The notes beneath the pieces were generated by a model, which ran no database searches, was not told the origin of the DNA, and was given only the letters and a program-made list of their open reading frames with translations. Source: Candidatus Tayloriibacteriota bacterium (GTDB lineage Bacteria; Patescibacteria; Paceibacteria; UBA9973; UBA6065). From it: 64,000 nucleotides of DNA. Below, piece by piece: positions 17,127-25,917 of the stretch (positions are counted from its first letter, which is position 1; each line of letters begins with the position of its first letter). Position numbers and translations under genes: made by a program. Location of the stretch: NCBI GenBank assembly GCA_016215405.1, contig JACRJQ010000007.1, positions 150,474 to 214,473 on the forward strand, given 5' to 3'.

Positions 17127-17132
17127 ATTATA
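17127..17132 (-). promoter_or_regulatory. -10 box of the tpiA-pgk operon (leaderless spacing)
   Basis: A perfect TATAAT on the minus strand ends 6 nt before the tpiA ATG (17118-17120). Confidence 0.7.
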
Positions 17133-17175
17133 CCATCGAAACGAAAGAGTGGCCCCTAGAGCCGCTCTTTTCGCC

Positions 17176-18972
17176 TTACTGCACCTCTTTCCAGGTCTTT
17201 ATGCCGAAATCCTCGCCCGTCGACCCTGACGTGAGGTTGAGCTCGGCGACCGATGGATCATATATGAGGTTCGCTCCGCCGTCGGTGGTTATGTGCCGCG
17301 CGGTAGCGGCCTTCGCCGTCGCCCCGCCGGTGATGAGGATGCCGCCGTAAGGGGCCGCGAGCACGGTATCGTTAGCTCCGCCGTTTATGGTTATCGCAGG
17401 ATCGAGCGCCGAGGTAGATAGAAGGAGTATGTGACCGTCCTCGGTACCCGTTATCTCCCCTCCGCCCGCGAGGTTTATCGTACCGTCGGCGATTATGGCG
17501 TAGCTCTCTCCCGTACCCGCAGGCGATACGATCGCGCCGCCGTTTATGGTGACCGAGCCCGTGACCCAGAGGAATCCAGAGACGACGAGGGTGCCTCCGC
17601 CGCCGACGCTGAGATTCCCTTCTATCTTCTTCGGACCGAGGGTGGCTCCGGCCCAGCCCACCGAGACGCTATCCCCCTCTATCCCTCCCGACTCTGCCAC
17701 GGATTTCCACGCGGCGATGGTGGCGGCCGATATCGGATCGGTCTCGACAGTCGGATCGCCGCGCGAGGTATCGCAAGATTTGTTATTCGTCACGCCTATC
17801 TGGCAATAGAGCGCTCCGTTCGAATTCACATACGAAGCCTTGTACGCATAGGCGCTCCCCACGGTGAGCCTGTTCCACTCGTCCTCTCCCGTTATGCCGT
17901 CTTCGTTCGATCCGATCGATATCCTGAAATACATGTCGAGGTTAGCGGGGGACGTCGCGTTCCATGACGAATTGTTATAACGGCCCGTCTTCGTGACGCC
18001 GTCGGCATACGTCGAGGTATTCCCGCCGGCGAGGTAATAGTTCGTCGAGCTCGTGTTGGCGTCTATGACTATCCAATACGTATTCCCCTCCGTAAGGACG
18101 GGGTTGGCGGTGAGCGTTATAGGCTCCCAGTCGTACGAGGTCGAGACGAGGGACGAGGAGAGCGTTCCGGACGCGAGAATCGCGCCTGAAGGATTGCCTC
18201 CATTATCCTGGACTACACGGACAGTCGCGTTCGCAGGATTTCCGTTCTTTCGGACATAGACCTGAAGTCCCGTAAGCGAGAGGCTGTCGGAGACAGTAAA
18301 GCTCTGGGCGAGGTCCTGCGTCCCGTTCGCGTTCCCGAACGTGATGTTGTTTGTCGGAGTCGAAGGCGAGGCGTTCTCCTGGTCGACGTTAGTCGAAGAT
18401 TTGCCGGCAGCGACGGCGGCGCCGGTTATCGTACAGAATCCGCAGCCGCGTATCGATCCCGTGGTATAGATATCGCCTGTCACCGTCCCGTTGTTAAGAT
18501 CGAGCCCTCCGATGCCGCCGTGGAGGACATACGGAAAGGAGATCCCTTGAGTAGTATTGAGAGACGCCTCCACGCTCCTTATCGTACCGAGCCAGTCTCC
18601 CGAGGAGACCACCTTCTGCGAGCCGTCGGCCTCGACGGTGACGGTCGAGCTCGCCGCCGACGAGCCCACAGAGAGGGTCTCCGACGAGCCGATGGACTTG
18701 CCCCTCTTTATGCGATAGAGGGCGTCCTCGAGCGCCGACTCGGACGCGAAATAGCTCTGCTTGGACACCGATTCGTTGCGCACCGTCCTCATCTCGCGGA
18801 CGACGGCGGAGGACATGCCTGCGATCACAGCCGCGGATCCGGCGAGAAAGAAAGCCAGAGCCGTCACGAGAACGTACCCATTCTGTCGGCGGACGCGGGA
18901 CGCAGGGGCCGAGGCAGGCGAAAGGAGAGTCTCGCCCACCCTATCCCCCATGATCCTTGCTTCTTGATTCAT
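17176..18972 (-). CDS. Large PilX-like pilus-associated surface protein
   Basis: In 598 aa, an N-terminal PilX-like hydrophobic helix (QNGYVLVTALAFFLAGSAAV, about 30-50, with SALEDALYRIKRG after it) is followed by an extracellular portion. Residues about 205-355 (QSFTVSDSLSLTGLQVYVRK, NTYWIVIDA) match the choice-of-anchor-R type beta domain. The C-terminal third is glycine-rich beta-helix-like sequence with repeated 'GxxTINGGA' segments. It is the last gene of the pseudopilin operon and probably a tip or adhesion component. Only the helix and operon position support the pilus link; the adhesive role is inference. Confidence 0.75.
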   Translation of the reverse strand: MNQEARIMGDRVGETLLSPASAPASRVRRQNGYVLVTALAFFLAGSAAVIAGMSSAVVREMRTVRNESVSKQSYFASESALEDALYRIKRGKSIGSSETLSVGSSAASSTVTVEADGSQKVVSSGDWLGTIRSVEASLNTTQGISFPYVLHGGIGGLDLNNGTVTGDIYTTGSIRGCGFCTITGAAVAAGKSSTNVDQENASPSTPTNNITFGNANGTQDLAQSFTVSDSLSLTGLQVYVRKNGNPANATVRVVQDNGGNPSGAILASGTLSSSLVSTSYDWEPITLTANPVLTEGNTYWIVIDANTSSTNYYLAGGNTSTYADGVTKTGRYNNSSWNATSPANLDMYFRISIGSNEDGITGEDEWNRLTVGSAYAYKASYVNSNGALYCQIGVTNNKSCDTSRGDPTVETDPISAATIAAWKSVAESGGIEGDSVSVGWAGATLGPKKIEGNLSVGGGGTLVVSGFLWVTGSVTINGGAIVSPAGTGESYAIIADGTINLAGGGEITGTEDGHILLLSTSALDPAITINGGANDTVLAAPYGGILITGGATAKAATARHITTDGGANLIYDPSVAELNLTSGSTGEDFGIKTWKEVQ

Positions 18973-18981
18973 AATTCTCTT

Positions 18982-19506
18982 TTATTCCGTATACGAGCCG
19001 CGCAAGACGTAAGTGCCGTAGAAATTCAGGGCCGGCACGGTCGAAGACGCGTCAGGGGCGAGAGTCATCTCCACCCGTATCGCTGTCGACGAGGCGGCGG
19101 TGAACTTCCGGAAAGTGAGATTGGAGACCGCCATATTATCCTGGGTTATGTCGCCTTCGAATACTCCGTTCTTATCTATCTTCACCTTGGTGTCCGAAAG
19201 GTAGAACGTGCTCACGTCGTTCGAGCCGTCCGGCCTCCTCATGTTGAGGACGAGCTTTCCCGAGCTCGCGCCAAGGACTGAATTGACCGTATCGACCGAA
19301 GACGCGCGGCGTATGTCGCGCGAGAACCTCGAGAACGCCGAGACCGCGGCAGAGTTGACGTCGAGGTATGCCTGAGACCTCTTGTGCCCTTTCGCGAGAG
19401 CGATGGTGCTCCCCACGATCACGAGAAGGAGGGCCGCGACCAGAGCGGCGTATACGATAGTCTCTACGAGGGTGTATCCCCGGTGCTTTCTATATATTAG
19501 TGACAT
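18982..19506 (-). CDS. PilW-like type IV pseudopilin
   Basis: 174 aa with a class III prepilin leader ending in RKHRG followed by YTLVETIVYAALVAALLLVI. The glycine before the cut and Glu at mature position 5 mark it as a substrate of the prepilin peptidase. The C-terminal domain is beta-rich. It overlaps the next-upstream pseudopilin gene by 17 nt. Probably a minor pilin priming pilus assembly. Confidence 0.85.
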   Translation of the reverse strand: MSLIYRKHRGYTLVETIVYAALVAALLLVIVGSTIALAKGHKRSQAYLDVNSAAVSAFSRFSRDIRRASSVDTVNSVLGASSGKLVLNMRRPDGSNDVSTFYLSDTKVKIDKNGVFEGDITQDNMAVSNLTFRKFTAASSTAIRVEMTLAPDASSTVPALNFYGTYVLRGSYTE

Positions 19507-19969
19507 ATGTCATGTAGGTGACCGTCGTCGTCGACCCCCTCCAGCTCCACGAGACCGCAGATTCGGCGAGGAGCGTATCGGGGTCGACAGTGCCCCCCGC
19601 CGTCACGATGTCGTCGGAAGCATCCCTCGATACCGGATAGAGGCGGAAGGACCTGTAGAAGACGCCGTCGACGACCTCCGGAGTCGTCGACGCCGACCAG
19701 GTCGACGTGCCCAAGGCGAGGTAGCGGTCGGTAGCGGTCGGGATCGCGGAGAGGTTCGTCCAGCCGTCGTCCTTCATGAGGCGCAAAGCCTCGAGACCCT
19801 CTTCGGCGAGAAGGCTCCCTTTTATCGAGAGCATGCTCTTTTGGTGGAAGCGAGAGAGGGCCGCGAAAGACCCGAAGAACGCGAGAGAGACCGAGCCTAA
19901 TATCGCGGCGGCCACGACCACCTCGACGAGAGACGACCCTTTGGTTCGGTCTGTTGTGCGTTTGAACAT
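19490..19969 (-). CDS. PilV-like type IV pseudopilin
   Basis: 159 aa with a short basic leader, cleavage motif KG/SSLVEVVVAAAILGSVSL and Glu5. The segment SLLAEEGLEALRLMKDDGW is the 'EAxR' stretch seen in PilV-type minor pilins. Second of four pilin-like genes downstream of pilC. Confidence 0.85.
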   Translation of the reverse strand: MFKRTTDRTKGSSLVEVVVAAAILGSVSLAFFGSFAALSRFHQKSMLSIKGSLLAEEGLEALRLMKDDGWTNLSAIPTATDRYLALGTSTWSASTTPEVVDGVFYRSFRLYPVSRDASDDIVTAGGTVDPDTLLAESAVSWSWRGSTTTVTYMTYVTNI

Positions 19970-19970
19970 G

Positions 19971-20423
19971 CTATTCGATGCCTACGAGGCCCGTCGACTG
20001 GACCCTCACCGTCTTTTTCGTCGACGGCGAGGTGACCAGATACATCTCTATAGTACCAGAGGCCGAGGCGTTCCCCGTCACCCGCTCGAACACGAGGGAC
20101 GATACCGAGGTCGACGCCTTCACCCATGACGTGAACACGAACGTCTCGTTTCCAGGGGTCGAAGAGGAGAATGCGGAGCCTTTAAAGAAAGTGAACCTGT
20201 CTTCGTCTATCTTCACGCCGTACTGCGACGCCCCTACGGAAGCGAGGGTCCTCGCCCTCGCGTCCCGTATGCCCTCGGCGAGCGCCGAGGTCGAAGCGAC
20301 GAGAGACTCGCGCCTGGCGATATTCCCGAAAGCAGCCAGGGTTATGCCGAATATAAGGGCCGTTATGCCAACGGCCACTAGGAGCTCGGCGGCGGAGAAT
20401 CCCTTGCTATCCGATCGTCGCAT
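19971..20423 (-). CDS. GspH/FimT-like type IV pseudopilin
   Basis: 150 aa with leader and cleavage motif KG/FSAAELLVAVGITALIFG. Glu lies at mature position 5. The segment EGIRDARARTLASVGASQYGV matches the GspH/FimT pattern (xxRxxAxxxxxxV). It begins at the pilC stop, sharing one base with it. Confidence 0.85.
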   Translation of the reverse strand: MRRSDSKGFSAAELLVAVGITALIFGITLAAFGNIARRESLVASTSALAEGIRDARARTLASVGASQYGVKIDEDRFTFFKGSAFSSSTPGNETFVFTSWVKASTSVSSLVFERVTGNASASGTIEMYLVTSPSTKKTVRVQSTGLVGIE

Positions 20424-21634
20424 TAGATGTTGTTCGAAAGCGAATAAATCGGCGAGATGATCGCGAGCGCGAAGAATCCGACGCCGACGCCGATCGCGAC
20501 CATGAGGAAAGGCTCGATTATGGAGGACATATCTTTGGTCTTCTGATCCACCTCGCCTTCATAGAAAGTCGCCACCTCGACGAGGACCTTCGAGAGAGAT
20601 CCCGTCTCCTCGCCCACCCCGATCATCTCTGCGACGAACGGCGGATAGATATCGCCTCGCGGCATGAAGAGCGATTGGAGGGTGGATCCCTTCTGGATAC
20701 CTTCGGCCGTGCGGTTGAGCATGTTTTGATAATGGACGTTCTGGACGACCGAGGACGTTATGCGTATGGCGTGCACCACGTCGACTCCCGAAGAGAGGAG
20801 CGACGAGAGGGTACGGGCTGTGCGAGCTGAATTCACCTCCTTAGCGATAGTGCCTATCACAGGGAGCTTTATGACGAGCTTGCCGAAGAACCTCTTGCCG
20901 GAGGCCGATTTCCTAAAGAAGACGAAGGCGACGACGAAGGCGACGACGGCCGCGAGGAGCGACAGGTAATGGGCCTGCATGAGGTCGCTCGCTCCGATGA
21001 TGAGCCTTGTCGCGAACGGAAGCTCGACGTTGAACTCCTTGAACGTCGATGTGAGCTTCGGCACGACGTATATGAACATAAGAACTCCGATCGCGACCAT
21101 GAGGCAGAGGATGATAGCGGGGTACATCATGGCGCCGCGGACCTTCTTTTGGAGCTGATAGGACTTCTCGAGCTGGTCCCCTACGATGGAGAGCGACCCC
21201 GAAAGGTTTCCCGACTCCTCGCCCGCTGCGACCATCGAAACGAAAAGAGGAGTGAACGTCTTCGGAAAGGCGGCGAGAGCCGAAGAGAATGCGGAGCCTT
21301 TGGCGAGCTCGGCCCCCAAAGCGATGAATATAGGCTTCCAGGCCTTTGACGTCATCTGGCGCTCAAGGACCGAGAGAGCGCGAGCGAGCGGGAGCCCCGC
21401 CTTAAGCATCGCGGAAAGGTTCTTCGCGAACATGATCCTCTCGGCGGCTTTCGTGCCTCCGAACGATATGTCGAGGGCGCCTTTTAAGCCCCTCTTCGCC
21501 GATTTCTCTTTTACGGACAATACGGCTTCTCCTTGAGCGTGCAGCTCTTTATAGAGCGCGAACTTGTCCGGCGCCTCGAGCGTCCCTTCGTATTCCGTGC
21601 CGTCGCTTTTTTTCGCCTTGTATGAGAAAAGCAT
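20423..21634 (-). CDS. pilC: Type IV pilus inner-membrane platform protein PilC
   Basis: GspF/PilC-family platform that couples the PilB ATPase to pilin insertion. The 403 aa contain two T2SSF repeats: FAKNLSAMLKAGLPLARALSVL and FVSMVAAGEESGNLSGSL in the first, and SSLLSSGVDVVHAIRI and MIGVGEETGSLSKVL in the second. Three membrane segments lie near 170-195, 220-240 and 375-398. First gene of a five-gene operon with the pseudopilins. A TACAAT -10 box lies 20 nt before the ATG. Confidence 0.95.
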   Translation of the reverse strand: MLFSYKAKKSDGTEYEGTLEAPDKFALYKELHAQGEAVLSVKEKSAKRGLKGALDISFGGTKAAERIMFAKNLSAMLKAGLPLARALSVLERQMTSKAWKPIFIALGAELAKGSAFSSALAAFPKTFTPLFVSMVAAGEESGNLSGSLSIVGDQLEKSYQLQKKVRGAMMYPAIILCLMVAIGVLMFIYVVPKLTSTFKEFNVELPFATRLIIGASDLMQAHYLSLLAAVVAFVVAFVFFRKSASGKRFFGKLVIKLPVIGTIAKEVNSARTARTLSSLLSSGVDVVHAIRITSSVVQNVHYQNMLNRTAEGIQKGSTLQSLFMPRGDIYPPFVAEMIGVGEETGSLSKVLVEVATFYEGEVDQKTKDMSSIIEPFLMVAIGVGVGFFALAIISPIYSLSNNI

Positions 21635-21654
21635 TTGCGAGTTTATTTCGTACT

Positions 21655-21660
21655 ATTGTA
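21655..21660 (-). promoter_or_regulatory. -10 box of the pilC operon
   Basis: TACAAT on the minus strand ends 20 nt before the pilC ATG; no obvious -35. Confidence 0.4.
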
Positions 21661-21718
21661 GCATCCATTTTCCCGCCATTGCCCAAAGGAGTGGACATGT
21701 AATAGAGTTAGACGGCGT

Positions 21719-22333
21719 ATGCCCCAATACCTCGACCCTCAATTCCTCATAGAGACCCTCGGCTTCGTCGGCCTCGTCGCCATAGTCTTCGCCGAATCAG
21801 GCCTCTTTTTCGGGTTCTTCTTGCCGGGCGACTCCCTTCTTTTCACGGCAGGCCTCTTCGCCTCTCAAGGGCATCTCTCTATCGCCCCTCTCCTCGTGAC
21901 GCTCGCGATCGCGGCGATAGCGGGAGACAGCGTGGGCTATATGTTCGGCAAGCGCGCGGGCCCCGCGATATTCCGAAAGGAGGATTCTTTATTCTTCCAC
22001 AAGAAGCATGTCGCGCGGGCCAAAGCCTTTTATGACAGATACGGCGTAAAGACCATCGTCCTCGCCCGCTTCGTGCCCATCGTCCGCACGTTCGCCCCTA
22101 TCGTCGCGGGGGTGGCCGGCATGGAATACAAGACCTTCCTAAAATTCAACATCGTCGGAGGCATCCTTTGGACGGCGAGCATGACGCTCCTAGGCTACGT
22201 CCTCGGCGCGACGGTGCCCGGAATAGGCGACTATCTCGAATACATCATCGTGGGCATCATACTCCTCTCCTTCGTGCCCGTCGTAAGGGAATATCTTAAG
22301 GAAAGGAAGGCCTCGAACCGTTCGGAGCTGTAG
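21719..22333 (+). CDS. DedA-family membrane protein
   Basis: VTT/DedA-domain protein; bacterial members flip undecaprenyl phosphate or phospholipids. The 204 aa show the signature ESGLFFGFFLPGDSLLFTAG (E...G...PG), FHKKHVARAKAFYDRYG, and LARFVPIVRTFAPIVAGVAGM, the conserved reentrant-loop arginines. Four to five helices. Its stop codon lies within the promoter of pilM. Confidence 0.93.
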   Translation: MPQYLDPQFLIETLGFVGLVAIVFAESGLFFGFFLPGDSLLFTAGLFASQGHLSIAPLLVTLAIAAIAGDSVGYMFGKRAGPAIFRKEDSLFFHKKHVARAKAFYDRYGVKTIVLARFVPIVRTFAPIVAGVAGMEYKTFLKFNIVGGILWTASMTLLGYVLGATVPGIGDYLEYIIVGIILLSFVPVVREYLKERKASNRSEL

Positions 22334-22339
22334 TATACT
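22334..22339 (+). promoter_or_regulatory. -10 box of the pilMNO operon (leaderless spacing)
   Basis: TATACT ends 7 nt before the GTG start of pilM and supports that GTG as the start. Confidence 0.65.
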
Positions 22340-22346
22340 TAGTGGC

Positions 22347-23450
22347 GTGAAAAGCGCTCCAGTCGCACATACGCCTGAGATAGCGAAGAAGTCGTGGCTC
22401 AAAGAGGCATTTCCCGTGCCAAGGCTTCTTTTGCCCTCCCCTGTCTCCATAGACGTCTCTGACGGCATCCTCCGATACATAGAATTCTCCCGCTCGCGAG
22501 GCGATCTCCGCCCGAAAGCGTTCGGAACGAGGCCGTTCCCCCGATTCCATGCGGGCGAAGGCGACGAGAAGGCGCGCGAAGAGGCGGTAAAAGCGCTTCA
22601 GGCGTGGTCGGTCGAAACGGGGCACAAGTCGGTGCACGGCATCATACACGAAGACGAGACGTACGCCTTCAAGCTCACCCTCCCGATAGCGAGGAGAAGC
22701 GGCATCCGCGAGGCGATCGAATCGCTCCTCGAAGAGAACGTGCCGATCCCTCCTTCGGAGACGGTGTTCGAATACGACATCCTCAAAGAAGACTCGAAAA
22801 TCAAGGAGACTCAGGTGGCGGTGGCAGCTATATCCGAGAAGTCCCTCAGAGAATACTTGGAGATATTCTCAGAAGCCGGCCTCTCGCTCATCTCGCTCGA
22901 GACCGAGTCGCGGGCGGCGGCGAAAGCCCTCTTCCCTAAAGGGGACGCAGGCGTGCATGCCGTCCTCTCGATCTCCCCGCGCCACTCGGTCGCCTTCGTC
23001 GTCATGCGCGGAGCGGTCGTGTTCAGCTCTTCGATCCCTGTCGGATCGATCGACCTCGACCGCGCCATCGCCAAGACTCTGGGCGTGACCGAGGGTGAGG
23101 CGGCGAAGCTTAAGGCGGAGAAGGCCGGTGGCGAGCACGAAGAGAGCGCGAAGCTTTTCGAGGCCATGCTCCCCGTCCTCTCGACTATCCGCGACGAGCT
23201 AGGCAAGGTCCTCGTATACTGGAAGACCCAAGGGAGGAAAGAGCGGGATTTCAAAGACATCGAGGACATCTGCCTCATCGGCAAAGACTCCGTGGTCGCA
23301 GGGTTCGCCCGCTACATATCCGTCACGTCGAGGCTCCCCGCGAGGCAAGGGGACGTATGGACGAACGTCCTCTCCGCCGAGCTCTCCCTGCCGGACCTTC
23401 ACCGCGACGACTCTCTCGACTACGCGGCGCTCATAGGAACACTCATCTAA
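22347..23450 (+). CDS. pilM: Type IV pilus assembly protein PilM
   Basis: Actin-like cytoplasmic protein that binds the PilN tail. The 367 aa start with GTG, set by the TATACT box 7 nt upstream. ASKHA-fold signs are SIDVSDGILRYIEF (phosphate-1), LPIARRSGIREAIESLLEENVP (the PilM-type helix), VLSISPRHSVAFVVMRGAVVFSSSIPVG, and a C-terminal ICLIGKDSVVAGFARY. First gene of a four-gene pilM-pilN-pilO-like operon with 3-5 nt gaps. Confidence 0.88.
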   Translation: MKSAPVAHTPEIAKKSWLKEAFPVPRLLLPSPVSIDVSDGILRYIEFSRSRGDLRPKAFGTRPFPRFHAGEGDEKAREEAVKALQAWSVETGHKSVHGIIHEDETYAFKLTLPIARRSGIREAIESLLEENVPIPPSETVFEYDILKEDSKIKETQVAVAAISEKSLREYLEIFSEAGLSLISLETESRAAAKALFPKGDAGVHAVLSISPRHSVAFVVMRGAVVFSSSIPVGSIDLDRAIAKTLGVTEGEAAKLKAEKAGGEHEESAKLFEAMLPVLSTIRDELGKVLVYWKTQGRKERDFKDIEDICLIGKDSVVAGFARYISVTSRLPARQGDVWTNVLSAELSLPDLHRDDSLDYAALIGTLI

Positions 23451-23454
23451 CCTT

Positions 23455-23988
23455 ATGTTCACTTTCCTCTTCGGCGAATACAGGCGAAAAGCGATACGCG
23501 GATACCGCGAGAGGCTCTTTCTCATGTATCTCGGCATCGTCTCCGCCAGCCTGTTCGCTGCGTGCGCGCTCTTTATGCCGGCGTACCTCCTCTCGGCGGC
23601 GAAGCGCGACGCCATCCTCATCCCCGACGCGTCGCTTTCCGAAAAGGCCAAGACGGAGAGCAAGGCGATCGAGGGAGAGGTCAGAGCCCTCAAGGAGAAG
23701 CTCTCGTACGCAAAAGCCGACGCGGACGACATCGCCCTCTCAGCGGTCCTTGAACGCGTAGGAGCGAGGCGCGAGCCCGGCATATCGATAACGTCCGTCG
23801 CCTTGCGCCGCGGCGCGGAAAAGGGGGCGATCTCGATATCGGGGAGAGCCGCGACGCGAGACGCCCTCGTTTCGTTCTCGAAAAGCCTCCAAGGCGAGCC
23901 CTCCTTCGGCTCCGTCAATCTCCCCGTGTCGAGCCTCGCGAAATCGCGGGACATCCCCTTTTCGATCTCGATAGACTCGAAATTCTAA
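23455..23988 (+). CDS. pilN: PilN-like type IV pilus alignment protein
   Basis: 177 aa. A short cytoplasmic N-terminus (MFTFLFGEYRRKAIRGYRER) is followed by one membrane helix (about 22-44), a coiled-coil stretch (about 65-90) and a ferredoxin-like periplasmic domain. Sequence is divergent; the name rests on its position directly after pilM and on topology. Confidence 0.75.
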   Translation: MFTFLFGEYRRKAIRGYRERLFLMYLGIVSASLFAACALFMPAYLLSAAKRDAILIPDASLSEKAKTESKAIEGEVRALKEKLSYAKADADDIALSAVLERVGARREPGISITSVALRRGAEKGAISISGRAATRDALVSFSKSLQGEPSFGSVNLPVSSLAKSRDIPFSISIDSKF

Positions 23989-23992
23989 ACGC

Positions 23993-24538
23993 ATGAAAGC
24001 CTCAAAAACAGCCATAACCATCCTCTCGATCCTCTGCTTAAGCCTCGCCTGCGGGTGGGCGTTCCTCGTCTACAAGGCGTATTCCTATAAAGCGGAGATA
24101 GCGGAAGCCTCCGTGGCCGCCAAAGAGCGGCTCGCCGAAAGCTCGTACCTCGCATCCTTGCGCTCTCTCATAAAAGAGGAAAAGGAGGACATAGAGGAGA
24201 TCGAAGCGAGGTTCGTGCCCGAAGAAGAGCTTCCCGCATTCGTCGAATTCCTCGAAGAGAGCGCCGTCGACGCTGGGATAGAGGCGACCCTCGGCTCTTT
24301 GGGGCTCGCCGCCGCCGCAGAGGGGTCTTCGATAGCGCCCCTTTCGATAAGCATCTCCGCCAAGGGCCCGTGGGCGAGCATCGTCAGGTTCGTCTCGGCC
24401 CTCGACGCCCTTCCCTACGCCTCGAAGATCGAGAGCGTGTCGATGACGAAGATAGAATCCGCGACTCCCGAGAAAGGGGTCGTGGCGTGGAACGCGAGGA
24501 TAGAGTTCGTGCAATACGTAGAGAAAGCGAAAAAATAA
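23993..24538 (+). CDS. pilO: PilO-like type IV pilus alignment protein
   Basis: 181 aa with one N-terminal membrane helix (about 8-28), a charged coiled coil (about 33-75, EEKEDIEEIEARF) and a ferredoxin-like C-terminal domain (SIVRFVSALDALPYASKIES is the PilO-type helix). Position and topology support PilO. Confidence 0.78.
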   Translation: MKASKTAITILSILCLSLACGWAFLVYKAYSYKAEIAEASVAAKERLAESSYLASLRSLIKEEKEDIEEIEARFVPEEELPAFVEFLEESAVDAGIEATLGSLGLAAAAEGSSIAPLSISISAKGPWASIVRFVSALDALPYASKIESVSMTKIESATPEKGVVAWNARIEFVQYVEKAKK

Positions 24539-24542
24539 CCAC

Positions 24543-24845
24543 ATGAACGCCATAAGATCATATTTGAGCAGGGCAAGCGCGAGGCTTTCGAGGCTCGGAA
24601 AAGACCCCCAAACCGACTGGTACTTCGCCCTCGGCGCTTTCGCTCTCGCGTTGGGAGTCGTAGTTGCACTCGACGCCTACTTCGCATTCGACGTGACGCA
24701 GGTCGCCGAAGAGACGCAGGCGGAGACGAGGAAAGCCATCACTCTCGACAGAGACGCCCTCTCGGAAGAAGCGAAGAGGATACGCGAAGAATCGCAGACG
24801 AAAGCTCCGATTCCCGAAGCGGCCCTCAGAGACCCTTCTCTATAA
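24543..24845 (+). CDS. Small membrane protein in the PilP position
   Basis: 100 aa: a 25-residue cytoplasmic N-terminus, one membrane helix (about 28-48), then an acidic/basic helical tail ending in a proline-containing motif (APIPEAALRDPSL). No PilP lipobox or beta domain is visible, so it is not a clear PilP. Co-transcription with pilMNO suggests a pilus role. The stop codon is 6 nt from the 3' end of the convergent tRNA-Arg gene. Confidence 0.6.
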   Translation: MNAIRSYLSRASARLSRLGKDPQTDWYFALGAFALALGVVVALDAYFAFDVTQVAEETQAETRKAITLDRDALSEEAKRIREESQTKAPIPEAALRDPSL

Positions 24846-24850
24846 AACTG

Positions 24851-24922
24851 TGTCCCCACGTGGAATCGAACCACGATCTCAGGCTCCGGAGGCCCGCACT
24901 CTATCCGTTGAGCTATGAGGAC
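24851..24922 (-). tRNA. tRNA-Arg (anticodon CCG)
   Basis: The minus-strand cloverleaf has a 7-bp acceptor (GTCCTCA/TGGGGAC, one G-T pair), anticodon loop CTCCGGA (CCG at 34-36), T-arm CGTGG TTCGATT CCACG, and discriminator A. CCA is not encoded. Unlike the other tRNAs here, no palindromic terminator follows. Confidence 0.93.
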
Positions 24923-24963
24923 GCTGCTTCATTTTAAACCTCTTTCCTGATATTCTCACTGCA

Positions 24964-25039
24964 CCCCTTGTAGTTCAATGGATCAGAACACCGGACTTCT
25001 AAGCCGGCTATGCAGGTTCGATTCCTGCCGAGGGGACCA
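24964..25039 (+). tRNA. tRNA-Arg (anticodon TCT), CCA encoded
   Basis: Acceptor CCCCTTG/CGAGGGG with one T-G pair, anticodon loop CTTCTAA (TCT) on a CCGG/CCGG stem with an A-G closing mismatch, and T-arm GCAGG TTCGATT CCTGC. Discriminator A is followed by an encoded CCA (25037-25039). The 3' acceptor strand and CCA are part of a 56-bp perfect palindrome. Confidence 0.93.
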
Positions 25040-25084
25040 TATGAGAAAACCGCCGTACGGCGGTTTTCTCATATGGTCCCCTCG
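25029..25084. terminator. 56-bp perfect palindrome / terminator containing the tRNA-Arg 3' end
   Basis: 25029-25056 is the exact inverted complement of 25057-25084. The core GAAAACCGCC-GTAC-GGCGGTTTTC is a bidirectional terminator. The outer arm on the left is the tRNA acceptor strand plus CCA, and the outer arm on the right is its inverted copy. Confidence 0.85.
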
Positions 25085-25125
25085 AAACGCCTCACGACGA
25101 CCGACATATCTTTCGGACGCGCCTC

Positions 25126-25173
25126 CTCAGCGAAGCAGAAAGGCCCCTTGCGGGGCCTTTCTGCTTCGCTGAG
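25126..25173. terminator. Perfect 22-bp-stem hairpin, terminator-like
   Basis: 25126-25147 is the exact inverted complement of 25152-25173, with loop TTGC. The core GAAAGGCCCC/GGGGCCTTTC resembles a bidirectional terminator. It follows the tRNA-Arg palindrome with no gene in between. Confidence 0.8.
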
Positions 25174-25411
25174 CTTCTTCTGACAAACTCGCTGCCGGAG
25201 TTCTGCGGCCCCGGCTCGCCCTACGGGCTCATCGAACCAAAACGGCAAATGATACCTGCGCAACGAACCTTCTTAGCCTGAGAGGCCGCCCGTACCGCCT
25301 CCTCGGCTAAAGTCGAGAACGAATACCGATCTGCTTCCGTTTCTCCAGCGGACGACCGCTCCGCCTGACCCTATCGATACTACTCCCGAGACGGCGATTT
25401 CTTTCAGGGAC
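25174..25411. other. Non-coding spacer
   Basis: About 240 bp between the hairpin and the VIT1-like gene. No convincing ORF, tRNA or repeat was seen; short open frames here lack start signals and family features. Confidence 0.5.
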
Positions 25412-25909
25412 CTATCTCTCTATGGCCGCGCCGAGAGCGGTGCCAGCAAGTATGGCCAGCCCTCCGATGACGGCCGTCGTCATCCCCTTCCTCAGAGGCG
25501 ATGTCGACGAGAGGCGCGCGTTCGCCACGCCGAGGACGAAGAGCGCTGAAAGAGAGACCGCGATCGACACGGGAAGCGCGAGAGAGCTCGCAAACAGGAC
25601 GTATGGCAAGAGCACCACGAGGCCCGATACGAAATACGAGAAGAACATGACGATGGCCGACGCCACGGACCTGCGCAGAGGCAGAGATTTCCTCTCTTCG
25701 AATTCTTTAGCGCTATTCTCCGACAAAAGGCCGCCCGCGCTCATAGAGAGCGCTTCGACGAATATAAGGATGATCCCCGTGAGGAGGATGGTCGGACGAG
25801 GCACCCCAGCGACGGCGATGCCCGATATGAGGCCCACGGTCGAGACAAGGCTGTCTTCGACGCCGAAAGTGAAGCTTCGGACCGAATCTGAATTGATAAA
25901 GGTTTTCAT
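25412..25909 (-). CDS. VIT1/CCC1-type metal transporter-like membrane protein
   Basis: 165 aa with about five helices. The N-terminal GVEDSLVSTVGLISGIAVAG and LIFVEALSMSAGGLLSENS match the conserved first helices of CCC1/VIT1 (DUF125) proteins, which move iron or manganese. The charged segment EFEERKSLPLRRS corresponds to a shortened cytoplasmic metal-binding loop. It starts 8 nt after the upstream membrane-protein gene ends and is probably co-transcribed with it. Confidence 0.82.
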   Translation of the reverse strand: MKTFINSDSVRSFTFGVEDSLVSTVGLISGIAVAGVPRPTILLTGIILIFVEALSMSAGGLLSENSAKEFEERKSLPLRRSVASAIVMFFSYFVSGLVVLLPYVLFASSLALPVSIAVSLSALFVLGVANARLSSTSPLRKGMTTAVIGGLAILAGTALGAAIER

Positions 25910-25917
25910 GGCTCTTT

